The notes under the pieces: generated by a model
Seen by the model: the letters and a program-made list of their open reading frames with translations, nothing else
What the model was told of the DNA's origin: nothing
Databases searched by the model: none
Assembly: GCA_958405195.1 (NCBI GenBank)
Contig: CATYDM010000007.1
Location: 1 to 64,000 of the forward strand
Direction of reading: 5' to 3'
Source of the DNA: an uncultured Collinsella sp.
GTDB lineage: Bacteria; Actinomycetota; Coriobacteriia; Coriobacteriales; Coriobacteriaceae
Length of the DNA: 64,000 nucleotides
Position numbers and translations under genes: made by a program
Shown: in pieces, positions 34,042 through 43,030 of the stretch
Layout: every line of letters begins with the position of its first letter
Position numbering within the stretch: position 1 is the stretch's first letter

Positions 34042-34280
34042 GAATGTCGGGATAGTCTGGATGGCATCGGGGCTGCAAGCACCCAACAGCCGTCGACTTT
34101 TCAAGGAACATGTGGGGCGAGCCCCGCTTGTGGAGTGTTATCTTACCACGTTCTGAAAGCGGACAGCTGTTCTATGCACGAGCTGTGAAGACCCCAATGT
34201 GCGCTGCACTTCGCACTTTTGCTACCGATCGTGTCACGTATATTTTCGCCAAGCAAAATTGATCCGTCGAAAGGACCGTT

Positions 34281-34715
34281 ATGGATACCAAGCAGCAACT
34301 CGTCAATGCCCTCGCAGGCCTGGGCTCAACCATTACCGAAGCTATGGATGTCATCGAAGGCTTTGTCCCCTGCGGACATCCCGCCCTCACGGTATCGAAC
34401 GCACTCGTCGCGCTGGACGCTGACGATGATGTTGCTCTCGCCCAGCAGCTTGAGACCGTCGAGGGCTTTATCGACCACGTGAGTGAGAACCGCGGAGTGA
34501 CCGCCTACCACGACCTCACGGTCGAGCTCGTGGGCCCCAAGGCCGACCTGCTCGCAGCAATCCGCGAGGTAGGCGCCCTTATGCAGACCACGGGCGTTAA
34601 GAACACCCAGGCCAACGAGTGGGTCTACCGCAGCCTGGCAGCACTCGCCAGCTCCGACGAAAAGGCAGCCGAGCAGCTCGCAGAAAGTCCCACCATTAAG
34701 GCCGAGCTTTTGTAA
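34281..34715 (+). CDS. Hypothetical helical protein
   Basis: 144 residues, acidic and Ala-rich, mostly helical by composition, with no signal peptide, membrane segment or known motif. AAAGGA lies six bases before the ATG, and codon use is like the neighbours, so the gene is credible. It is transcribed away from tmRNA and converges on the toxin-antitoxin pair. Function unknown. Confidence 0.65.
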   Translation: MDTKQQLVNALAGLGSTITEAMDVIEGFVPCGHPALTVSNALVALDADDDVALAQQLETVEGFIDHVSENRGVTAYHDLTVELVGPKADLLAAIREVGALMQTTGVKNTQANEWVYRSLAALASSDEKAAEQLAESPTIKAELL

Positions 34716-34773
34716 ATAGCAGACGCGGGTCCCTTGGCGCATCGTCGTCCAAGAGGCCCGCAAACAGTTCGCG

Positions 34774-35289
34774 TCAACCGATAGCCGCGCCGCCGCGTTC
34801 GGCCAAAGCAAGAATCGGCATCATTTGGCGCGGGGTCTTCGCTGCAAGATCGGCATGTTCGAGCAGCTTGAGATCGTTAGTCACCAAGTAATCGACCTGC
34901 GCGCGCTTGCACGCGGCGAGTACCAAGTTGTCCTCGTAATCGCGATGGAGCGCTAAGTATTTGTCGGCCAGCCAAAGGTCCGACACATCTGCACCCACGG
35001 CCGTGGCGTTTTCGGTCATGTTCCGAACAAACGCCAACGCCGCATCGCCAATTGCACGGGCAGACGCCTCGCCGAGTGCTCCCCCGCTGGCAAGAACGCT
35101 GCGCTTCAGCTCGTGTTGGACAACGTACAGCACGTCCTTAGCGATATGCACCGGGAAGAACAGCAACGCCCCCGTCTCCGTCGCCTGCCCAATAAACGCA
35201 CGCGCGGCAAGCGACTCGGCATGGTCGACGCAAAACGAATCGACCCATACGTTGGCGTCCACCATGATCTTGAGAGGCGCCCCACTCAC
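34774..35289 (-). CDS. PIN-domain toxin
   Basis: 171 residues. The N-terminal KIMVDANVWVDSF supplies the first catalytic Asp (Asp11), and DYEDNLVLAACKRAQVDYLVTND supplies the later acidic residues of a PIN ribonuclease site. Its start overlaps the stop of the upstream gene by four bases (ATGA), the usual type II toxin-antitoxin layout. It probably cleaves RNA when unbound by the antitoxin. Confidence 0.85.
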   Translation of the reverse strand: MSGAPLKIMVDANVWVDSFCVDHAESLAARAFIGQATETGALLFFPVHIAKDVLYVVQHELKRSVLASGGALGEASARAIGDAALAFVRNMTENATAVGADVSDLWLADKYLALHRDYEDNLVLAACKRAQVDYLVTNDLKLLEHADLAAKTPRQMMPILALAERGGAAIG

Positions 35290-35639
35290 TGGATCATCCC
35301 CTTTTGGCGATAATGCTCATCCATGGCGTCGGAATAGATTGTGTCCCAACTGCGATCGTCGGATACGGGCGACGTAGCGATGCCCATATCTGCATAAAGC
35401 CGGTCTGCCGCCGCCCATGATGCGGCGAACGGAGTATCGTGCGCGACGGTCTGCTGCCGGTCGTCGACGGCCGCAAGCACTTCCTCGCACTGCCCGCCAC
35501 CCTGCGCGACCTTGGCCACCACCTTTTTGATGAGCTCGGGCAGTGACCCGCCCGAAAGCCGCAGCGCCTCCTCGGCACGGTTCTTGACCTGGCGATCCAC
35601 GCGAACGTTCACCTGCGCCATGCCGCTAACAGTACCCAT
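35286..35639 (-). CDS. Antitoxin of the PIN module (RHH/RelB-like)
   Basis: 117 residues. MAQVNVRVDRQVKNRAEEAL at residues 7-26 resembles the ribbon-helix-helix DNA-binding start of RelB/DinJ antitoxins. The C-terminal half should wrap the toxin. The ATG at 35639 follows GAGGTTGAG; an internal ATG at 35621 has no clear site. First gene of the pair and probably autoregulating. Confidence 0.8.
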   Translation of the reverse strand: MGTVSGMAQVNVRVDRQVKNRAEEALRLSGGSLPELIKKVVAKVAQGGGQCEEVLAAVDDRQQTVAHDTPFAASWAAADRLYADMGIATSPVSDDRSWDTIYSDAMDEHYRQKGMIQ

Positions 35640-35777
35640 CTCAACCTCACCCTCGACTTTTGCTATCTAAGCTAGCACAACTATATATTTCTGCTAGCAC
35701 ATGGTCAAACGCAAAAGGCCTGCATTCTGGCGGCTGCAACACCGCCCAAATGCAGGCCAAAAACTTAAGTAAAAACG

Positions 35778-37853
35778 CTAGCGCAGGTAAGCCTTCGCGT
35801 TGCCCAGGCTGTAGGCGATCGTCGAGCCGTTGTGCAGCAGTGACGACGCCTGCGGAGTAATCATGCCGGTAATACCCAATGCCAACAGCGCCGAGTTGGT
35901 GAGCATCACCTTGGAATACGAACTCGTCAGACGGTCGATAAGCCCCTGACTCATGCGGCGCAGGCGCACGATCGCGGCAAGATCCGTATCGGTCAGGATG
36001 ATATCGGCGACCTCCTTGGCGATGTCGCTTCCACCGCCCATTGCCAGCCCCACGTCGGCCAAACCGAGCGCCGGCGAATCGTTGACGCCGTCGCCCACCA
36101 TGGCAACGTGGCGCCCCTCGCCCTTAATGCGCTCAACATACGCGTACTTGTCCTCGGGCAGCAGCTCGGCCTTAAACTCGTCGACACCTGCCTCGCGAGC
36201 AATACGCTCGGCCGTGCGCTCCGAGTCGCCCGTGAGCATGACCACGTGCTTAACGCCCAACGCGTGCAAGTCGGCGATGGCCTCGCGGACCCCGGCCTTG
36301 AGCGGGTCCTCGATACCGAGCACGCCCACAACGGTGCCATCGACCGCCAGATACAGCGGCGACAGGCCCTGCATCTGGGACTCGATTTGCTCCTTAATGT
36401 CGGACTCGAGCTGCGCGCTCTCGTCCTCGAATACAAAGTGCGCGGAACCGATGATGGCGCGACGCCCTTCAATGGACGAAGCGATGCCGTGCGCCACAAT
36501 ATACTCGACAGCAGCGTGACGCTCGCGGTGCTCGAGCCCACGCTCGTGAGCAGCGTTGACCACGGCACGCGCCACCGGATGCGGGAAATGCTCCTCCAAG
36601 CAAGCGGAAAGGCGCAGAACCTCGTCCTCGCTCCAGCCATCGGTCGTCAGCACGCAAGCCAAGCGTGGCTGCGCCTCGGTCAGCGTGCCGGTCTTATCAA
36701 ACACAATGGTATCGGCCTTGGCAAACGACTCAAAGTACTTCGCGCCCTTAACCATGACGCCCATCTTGGCAGCATCGCTCATGGCGGTCATGACGGCAAC
36801 GGAACCCGTGAGCTTGAGTGCACACGAGTAGTCGACCATCAGCGCCGCCGAGGTCTTGATAAGGCTGCGCGTGGTGAGTGCGACCAGACCCGCAAGCAGG
36901 AAGTTCCACGGCACAATCTTGTTGGCGAGGTCTTCCATGTGCGACTGGCCCTCGGACTTGAGCGAGTCGGCCGTCTGCACGAGCGAGACGATCGAGCGCA
37001 GCTTGGTCTGCGCCGTATTGGCGCGCACGCGCACCAGGATGCTGCCGTCTTCCACGACGGTGCCGGCGAACACGTCGTCGCCCACGCTGCGCTCGACGGC
37101 CAGCGGCTCGCCGGTCAGGGTCGCCTGGTTGACCATGGCGCTCCCCTGCTCGACCACGCCATCGATGCAGATGGACATGCCGGTGCGCACGGCGACCAGA
37201 TCGCCGGGCTCAAGCTCGGTCGCGGCAACGCTTACCTCGGTGTCGCCGACGACCTTTTGCGCCTTGTCGGGCACATCGAGCAGAGAGTTGATGAGCTCGT
37301 TTTCGCTCATGGCGCGCGTGTAGTCCTCAAGCAGCTCGCCCACGTTGAGCAGGAACATCGTCTGGCCCGCGGTGTCAACATCACGCTTGACGAACGAGAT
37401 GCCGATGGCCGAAGCGTCGAGCACGGGAACGGTCAGGCGCGGCTGAGCCAGCTCATGAAGGGCGGCACGCAAAAATGCCATGTAACCGGCCACGACAAAC
37501 ACCGCACGCAAAGGCGTCGGCAAGAACCAGCGGCGCGCGTAGTGGGCGCCGATAAGTGTGGCAAGATCCATGACGAGCTTGTGCTTGCGTGGCTCGAGTT
37601 GCATCACGTAGCCCGACTTGGCATCGGCGATAGCTTGAGCATCGAGTGCGCCCAAGGCGTCGAGCACGCTCGCGCGGCGCGGCTCGTCGTACTCCAGCGC
37701 CATCTGGCCAATGCGGCCATAAACGCGCACCTTGTGCACGCCGTCGATATCGCCGCTGAGCTTAAGAAGTGCGTCGAGATCGCTCTCTGGCACAGGACCC
37801 GCCAATTGAAGACGGGTCCTGCCGGGGATCTCGCTAATAATCGAGAATCTCAT
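35778..37853 (-). CDS. P1B-type heavy-metal/cation ATPase
   Basis: 691 residues. Features: an N-terminal HMA-like ferredoxin domain without CxxC (1-~80), membrane helices, actuator loop LTGEP (246-250), the phosphorylation site DKTGT (Asp386), HP motif (EEHFPHPVARA), and GDGVND hinge. The sixth-helix metal motif is DYSCAL (341-346), not CPC or SPC, so the ion cannot be assigned. It probably moves a transition metal across the membrane. An 81-residue hydrophobic protein is encoded 18 bp upstream on the same strand and is likely co-transcribed. Confidence 0.88.
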   Translation of the reverse strand: MRFSIISEIPGRTRLQLAGPVPESDLDALLKLSGDIDGVHKVRVYGRIGQMALEYDEPRRASVLDALGALDAQAIADAKSGYVMQLEPRKHKLVMDLATLIGAHYARRWFLPTPLRAVFVVAGYMAFLRAALHELAQPRLTVPVLDASAIGISFVKRDVDTAGQTMFLLNVGELLEDYTRAMSENELINSLLDVPDKAQKVVGDTEVSVAATELEPGDLVAVRTGMSICIDGVVEQGSAMVNQATLTGEPLAVERSVGDDVFAGTVVEDGSILVRVRANTAQTKLRSIVSLVQTADSLKSEGQSHMEDLANKIVPWNFLLAGLVALTTRSLIKTSAALMVDYSCALKLTGSVAVMTAMSDAAKMGVMVKGAKYFESFAKADTIVFDKTGTLTEAQPRLACVLTTDGWSEDEVLRLSACLEEHFPHPVARAVVNAAHERGLEHRERHAAVEYIVAHGIASSIEGRRAIIGSAHFVFEDESAQLESDIKEQIESQMQGLSPLYLAVDGTVVGVLGIEDPLKAGVREAIADLHALGVKHVVMLTGDSERTAERIAREAGVDEFKAELLPEDKYAYVERIKGEGRHVAMVGDGVNDSPALGLADVGLAMGGGSDIAKEVADIILTDTDLAAIVRLRRMSQGLIDRLTSSYSKVMLTNSALLALGITGMITPQASSLLHNGSTIAYSLGNAKAYLR

Positions 37854-37871
37854 AGTTTGTGCCTGGGAGCG

Positions 37872-38117
37872 TTACTCGGCTGCCTCGTCAGCAGCGGCCT
37901 CGCTCTGAGTGATGTAGGCAGCCTCGGCAACCATGTCGTCGACATTAGCCTTGGCCTGCTCGACCATGTCCTGGTAGCCGTTCTTGATGCGCATGCCGCA
38001 CGCAATGCCCTGCACGCAGGCATTCTTGACCGGAGCGCTGGTAAGCAGCTTGATGCCGGCCGTGCCAAGCAGAAAACCGCCACCGACAAGCAGGGTATTG
38101 AACGTCGACTTCTTCAT
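37872..38117 (-). CDS. Small membrane-associated protein (DUF6110-like)
   Basis: 81 residues. Residues ~7-26 are hydrophobic (NTLLVGGGFLLGTAGIKLL). The central part contains NACVQGIACGMRIKNGYQDMVE. The tail is acidic. Such proteins occur beside P1B ATPases in Coriobacteriia and Firmicutes and may be an accessory or chaperone; the two Cys residues could bind metal, which is inference. GGGAGAAGC precedes the ATG at 38117. Confidence 0.7.
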   Translation of the reverse strand: MKKSTFNTLLVGGGFLLGTAGIKLLTSAPVKNACVQGIACGMRIKNGYQDMVEQAKANVDDMVAEAAYITQSEAAADEAAE

Positions 38118-38262
38118 GTTGCTTCTCCCTTTTGCCGCACAAGCGCGGCATGGTGCCTTAGCACCCGAGTTCATTAGTTTGCTCGAGCACGCTTTTGAGA
38201 CTAGTTTAGTCGAACTATTATGGTCAACCAAAGTTAACCTTTGGAAATCTTGCTCCCCTTTC

Positions 38263-40020
38263 CTAAAGCTGCCAGGCAGCCGCCTCCTTTTGCAGCGCTA
38301 CCATGCGGGCGAATTCTCCACCTGCCGCCTTGAGCTGCGCCGGGGTGCCCTGTTCGGCAACCACTCCATCCTTGAGCACAACGATTTTGTCGGCATTTTC
38401 CACCGTACGCATACGGTGGGCAATAACGATAACCGTCTTACCTGCGAGCAGCCGGGAGAGCGCCTGCTGTACCACGGTCTCGTTCTCCACATCCAAGCTC
38501 GCCGTCGCCTCGTCCAACAGCACGATGGGCGCGTCTTTGAGCAGCGCACGGGCGATAGAGATGCGCTGGCGCTCGCCGCCGGACAGCTTGGAGCCGTTCT
38601 CGCCGATCATGGTGTCGTAGCCCTGCGGCATGCGGATCACAAACTCGTCGCAGTTGGCGGCACGCGCGGCCGCAAGCACTTCCTCATCGGTGGCGTCGCG
38701 ACGCCCGAGGCGTATGTTTCCCATCACCGTGTCGTCAAAGAGCAGCACGTCTTGGAACACGATGGCGTAGTCGCGCAGCAGCACCTCGGGATCCACACTC
38801 GCAACATCCACGCCACCCACGGTGACCGTGCCTTCGGTGGCATCCCAAAAGCGTGCGGCCAGGCGGCTCACCGTAGACTTACCGGAACCCGAAGGACCGA
38901 CCAGCGCCGTGACCTCGCCTTCCTTGGCGGTAAAGCTCACATCGGTAAGAACTTTATCGCCGGCGCGTCCGTCCTCGCCCGCACCATAGCCAAATGCCAC
39001 GTGATCGAACACCACATCGTGGCCCACGGGCTCAAATTTCTCGCTGCCCCGCGCCACAGGCTCTTCCATGATGGAACGCATGCGCTTGGCAGACGACTCG
39101 GCGACAAACAGCTCGGACATTAACATTAACGCCTGGTCAAAGGGCGCATAGATACGGCTCACCATAAGCAGGAAGGCAAATATCACCAAAAAGTCGACCT
39201 GCCCGGAGGCGACCATCGCGGCACCCGTGACCAGCGTGGTGGCAATGCCCAGACGCAGGATGGCAAAGGCGGAGTTGACCAAAAGCCCGTTAGCGAGCTC
39301 GCCCTTGGTGGTCTCGCGCTCCTCGGCATCGATCACGGCGTTGAGCCCCTCAAGATAATGGGCCTCCTGGTTGGTGGCGCGGATCTCGCGAACGCAGTCG
39401 AGCGTCTCTTGAATTGCCTCGGTAACCTTGACCTTCTCGGCACGCACGCGATCGAACACCGGAGTCATGGGGCCGCGTGTTAGATACAGCACGGCAAAGG
39501 CCACGGGAACGCTCCAAAACGCCGCAATCGCCAGCTGCCAGCAAAAGAACAGCGACGCCACGAACACAATGGCGCTTGCGATGATGGCACCCCAAAGCTC
39601 TCCCAGCACATGGCTGTAGGCGTGCTCCATAGCCTGGACGTCGCCCATGATGGTCTCGGTTAAATCGGCCAGATCACGACGACCAAAAAACGACAGCGGC
39701 AGTTTGCGCAAGCGCTCGGCGATCTCCATACGCTGCTTGCCGCACTCCTCGTAAAAGATGCAGTAGGTGTAGTAATACTGCTGCCAGTTAGAGGCAAAGA
39801 GCATCACGAAAAAGACCAGGAGGCCGCCCACGATCGGCAGGGCATCCGGCAGGTCAGCCCCGCTGGCGAGATGCTCGACAAAGCTGGCCATAACCAGGAA
39901 TAGAAAGCCCATGCCGGCCATGGTAATGAGATTGGTGAGCGTGGTCCAGAAAATGCCGCGTTTTACGCCGGCGACGCCTTTATCGGATAGGAAATACTTC
40001 TTTTGGAATGAGGCGAACAT
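38263..40020 (-). CDS. ABC exporter half-transporter, second gene
   Basis: 585 residues: six membrane helices (~20-300) then an ATPase domain with Walker A GPSGSGKST, signature LSGGERQRISIARALL, Walker B IVLLDEATASLD and H-loop IAHRM. It starts directly after the stop of the upstream half-transporter, so the two form a heterodimer. Paired half-size exporters with an AraC regulator nearby resemble YbtP/YbtQ-type siderophore-linked systems, but no siderophore genes are in view; the substrate is unknown. Confidence 0.9.
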   Translation of the reverse strand: MFASFQKKYFLSDKGVAGVKRGIFWTTLTNLITMAGMGFLFLVMASFVEHLASGADLPDALPIVGGLLVFFVMLFASNWQQYYYTYCIFYEECGKQRMEIAERLRKLPLSFFGRRDLADLTETIMGDVQAMEHAYSHVLGELWGAIIASAIVFVASLFFCWQLAIAAFWSVPVAFAVLYLTRGPMTPVFDRVRAEKVKVTEAIQETLDCVREIRATNQEAHYLEGLNAVIDAEERETTKGELANGLLVNSAFAILRLGIATTLVTGAAMVASGQVDFLVIFAFLLMVSRIYAPFDQALMLMSELFVAESSAKRMRSIMEEPVARGSEKFEPVGHDVVFDHVAFGYGAGEDGRAGDKVLTDVSFTAKEGEVTALVGPSGSGKSTVSRLAARFWDATEGTVTVGGVDVASVDPEVLLRDYAIVFQDVLLFDDTVMGNIRLGRRDATDEEVLAAARAANCDEFVIRMPQGYDTMIGENGSKLSGGERQRISIARALLKDAPIVLLDEATASLDVENETVVQQALSRLLAGKTVIVIAHRMRTVENADKIVVLKDGVVAEQGTPAQLKAAGGEFARMVALQKEAAAWQL

Positions 40021-41847
40021 TTAGGCCTCGCCTCCCTTCGCGACGGCGGTATCCGCGGTCGTAGCAGTAATCTTCCAACTCGCGGCCTGTTCGTATTCGG
40101 CCCACATCTTGGCATACAGACCCTCTTGGGACAGCAACTCGGCATGGGTACCCGACTCCTGCACGCTGCCCTGGTTGAGCACCACGATTTGGTCTGCGCC
40201 CACTACAGTCGAGAGTCGGTGCGCAATCATAATGACTGTGCGACCAGCCGCCAGCTTGCTAAAGGCGCGCTGGATGAGCGTCTCGTTCTCGGGATCGGCA
40301 AACGCCGTGGCCTCATCGAGCACCACGATAGGCGCGTCTTTAAGGATCGCGCGGGCGAGTGCCACGCGCTGGACCTCGCCGCCCGAAAGATATGCTCCGC
40401 CGGCACCGAGCATGGTATTGATGCCCTGTGGGAGCTTGGCCACAATGTCGTCGCACTGAGCTGCGGAGAGGGCCGCACGCACTTCGTCGTCAGTGGCCGT
40501 AGGCTTGGAGGCGCGCACGTTATCGGCAAGTGTTTGCCGGAACAGCTGGTTGGTCTGGAACACGAAGGCGACCTGGCCCATAAGCTCGTGCGGATCCATA
40601 TCGCGAACGTCCACACCGCCTACGAGCACTCGACCCGAGGAGACATCCCAAAAACGCGGGATCAGGCTTGCGCAGGTTGACTTGCCGCCGCCCGAGGGAC
40701 CCACCAGGGCGAGAGTGCTACCCGCGGAAACACTGAAACTCACATGGCTAACGGCAGGTGCTTCGGCGCCCTCGTACGTAAAGCTCACGTCCTCAAATCG
40801 CACGTCGCCGCCGGCAGGGTGCTTGGGTTGGGCGGACACGGAGAGCTGCTTGGAATCCATGACGCTTCGAATACGAGCCAGCGAATCGGCACTCATCTGA
40901 GAGGCCTCGCCCACAAACATGAGCTTGGTCATGGCCGTCGGCACCACGGCCGAAAATATCGCGTAAAACGTGAAGTTGGCCATAAAATGCGCGAAGTCCG
41001 TCTCGCCCGGCGCCAACAGCAACGCCACGGGCAGCAGGAATGTCACAAGGCCATTGAGCGCGGTAAGGTTGAGCACCTGCGGACCTCGGCAGAACGTGCC
41101 CGCATAGTTTTGTGCCATGTCGGCGTATTCGGCGATCGCATCGTGGAAAGCCTTAAAGGAGTAGACCGTCTGCTGAAACACCTTGACCACGGGGATGCCT
41201 CGTACGTATTCGGTGCCGGTCTTGTTCATCTTGACCAGCGCCCCCATGTAGGCCTTCATAAACTCGCCGCCCTTGCCGCCCATCATGGTGGCCATGGCGC
41301 CAAACGAAACGACGACCGAGATAAGGCATGCCGCGCCCAAGCGCCAATCGAGGGCGAAAAGCAATACGAGCAGGCCCACGACCATGGCGGCGGCGCCTGC
41401 GATATCGGGCAGCATGTGCGCGAGCAGGGTCTCGGTGGAGGCGGCGCATCCGTCTACAATACGGCGCAGCTCACCGGTGGCGTGCGTGTCAAAATAGCCA
41501 AGCGGCAGCTTAAGCAGGTGCTCGCTCGTAGTCTTGCGGATATTGGACGCGCAGCGAAACGCGGACAGATGCGTGCACATGAGCCCCACGAAATAAGCTA
41601 CGATGCTTGCCAGGGCAAACCCCACGGCCCACCAACCGTACATCGCGATGTTAGTGGCTTCGCTCCAGTTAGGTGCCACGGCAATCAGATCGCGCGCGAC
41701 AAGCCAAATGCACACGTACGGGCCAAAGCTCAGCAGCTGCGAGAGCGCCGAGAGCGCCATGCCCAAATACGTTAGGAATTTACGGTCGCCGGCATATGCA
41801 AGCAGCTCGCCGATACCGCCGCCTTCCCTTTTTGATCCCTTTGCCAT
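40021..41847 (-). CDS. ABC exporter half-transporter, first gene
   Basis: 608 residues with the same layout: membrane domain (~25-310), Walker A GPSGGGKST, signature LSGGEVQRVALARAIL, Walker B IVVLDEATAFAD (the catalytic Glu is present), H-loop IAHRLST. AAAGGAA precedes the ATG. It is divergent from an AraC-family regulator with 114 bp between them, so that regulator probably controls this operon. Confidence 0.9.
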   Translation of the reverse strand: MAKGSKREGGGIGELLAYAGDRKFLTYLGMALSALSQLLSFGPYVCIWLVARDLIAVAPNWSEATNIAMYGWWAVGFALASIVAYFVGLMCTHLSAFRCASNIRKTTSEHLLKLPLGYFDTHATGELRRIVDGCAASTETLLAHMLPDIAGAAAMVVGLLVLLFALDWRLGAACLISVVVSFGAMATMMGGKGGEFMKAYMGALVKMNKTGTEYVRGIPVVKVFQQTVYSFKAFHDAIAEYADMAQNYAGTFCRGPQVLNLTALNGLVTFLLPVALLLAPGETDFAHFMANFTFYAIFSAVVPTAMTKLMFVGEASQMSADSLARIRSVMDSKQLSVSAQPKHPAGGDVRFEDVSFTYEGAEAPAVSHVSFSVSAGSTLALVGPSGGGKSTCASLIPRFWDVSSGRVLVGGVDVRDMDPHELMGQVAFVFQTNQLFRQTLADNVRASKPTATDDEVRAALSAAQCDDIVAKLPQGINTMLGAGGAYLSGGEVQRVALARAILKDAPIVVLDEATAFADPENETLIQRAFSKLAAGRTVIMIAHRLSTVVGADQIVVLNQGSVQESGTHAELLSQEGLYAKMWAEYEQAASWKITATTADTAVAKGGEA

Positions 41848-41961
41848 GAGATTCCTTTCTAACGGCTTGAGAGTTAACCGTATTCAACTTATCATTGATG
41901 TGTTAGCCATGGCTCAAAATCAAGCCAGGCGTGGACGTTTCTGCAAAGGAAAGGGACGCTT

Positions 41962-42966
41962 TTGCAAATACGGCGGGCAGCGACCGACATAACCGAGCTC
42001 TACGCACCGCAATTTGAGCAGTTTGGCCTGGAGCTTACCAGCAAGGGCGCCGTCTTTACCGGCGAGGTGGCAAACGACCGGGCGCACGGCCGCGCATGGA
42101 TCATGCCTCTCTCCCCCGCCTGCATCGTCATGGAGCATTTCATCACCCCGACGCACGATATGTACCTGGCCGAATACACACCCGAGCCATACGCCTGCGT
42201 GAGCGAAGTCAGCGCGCCCACACTTACATGCATGCCCGAGGCTGGCATAACGCCCGCGAACCTCAAACCATTGCATGGACCGTGGCCAAACAATGCCGTT
42301 TGCAGCTTTATCCAAGATAGCTGTGGTGAGGAGTTAAGCCCGCTGTTTGCGGGGGAGCTCTATCACTCGCGCTCGGTGCTCTTTTTGCCTGGATATTTTG
42401 ACGAACTGGAGCACCGCTATCCCACCGAGTTCGCGGGAATCTTTGAGGCGTTTGCCGAGCCATGGCACGAGGAAGCGACGTCTGCCATCTGCCACACGCT
42501 GCGCCGGATTAACGAGGACCGCGCCCGCACCGTAGGCGGACACGTCTATATGCAGGGCATCGTGGAGACCATGGTCGCGGAGCTCGCCTGCTCGTGCGCG
42601 GCCCACAAGCAGGCGCGGCAGGCGGCAGGCACACGCGTCAGCATAACCATTGCCGAAGAAGCAACGGCAATGATTGAGCGCGCGCTCGACAAAGGCAGAC
42701 GTGTGGGTATCAACGAGGTGGCCGAGAGGCTCTACACAAGCCGCTCCAAACTATGCGCCACCTTTAAGGCCCAAACCGGCGAGTCCCTGGGCGCCTACAT
42801 ACGAAGGCGCCGCATGGAGCGGGCGCAAGACCTTTTGGCCGATAGCGCGCTCACGATAGCGCAGGTGGCAGAGCGTCTAGGCTACCCTCAGCAGGCCGCC
42901 TTCGCCCAAGCCTTCAAACAATACACCGGCATGACACCCACGGCTTGGCGAAGCAAGCATCGCTAA
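41962..42966 (+). CDS. AraC-family transcriptional regulator
   Basis: 334 residues. The last ~100 residues hold two helix-turn-helix units: GINEVAERLYTSRSKLCATFKAQTG and TIAQVAERLGYPQQAAFAQAFKQYTGMTPTAWR, the AraC signature. The N-terminal ~220 residues should sense a ligand. The start is TTG with AAGGAAAGGGA seven bases upstream; later starts would remove conserved-looking sequence. Divergent from the two-gene ABC exporter, its probable target. Confidence 0.88.
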   Translation: MQIRRAATDITELYAPQFEQFGLELTSKGAVFTGEVANDRAHGRAWIMPLSPACIVMEHFITPTHDMYLAEYTPEPYACVSEVSAPTLTCMPEAGITPANLKPLHGPWPNNAVCSFIQDSCGEELSPLFAGELYHSRSVLFLPGYFDELEHRYPTEFAGIFEAFAEPWHEEATSAICHTLRRINEDRARTVGGHVYMQGIVETMVAELACSCAAHKQARQAAGTRVSITIAEEATAMIERALDKGRRVGINEVAERLYTSRSKLCATFKAQTGESLGAYIRRRRMERAQDLLADSALTIAQVAERLGYPQQAAFAQAFKQYTGMTPTAWRSKHR

Positions 42967-43030
42967 GGCCCACGCTCCCTGGCCGTAACGGAGCGATTAA
43001 TTAGCCGCCGCCCGTCAGCTCACCCAGGAT

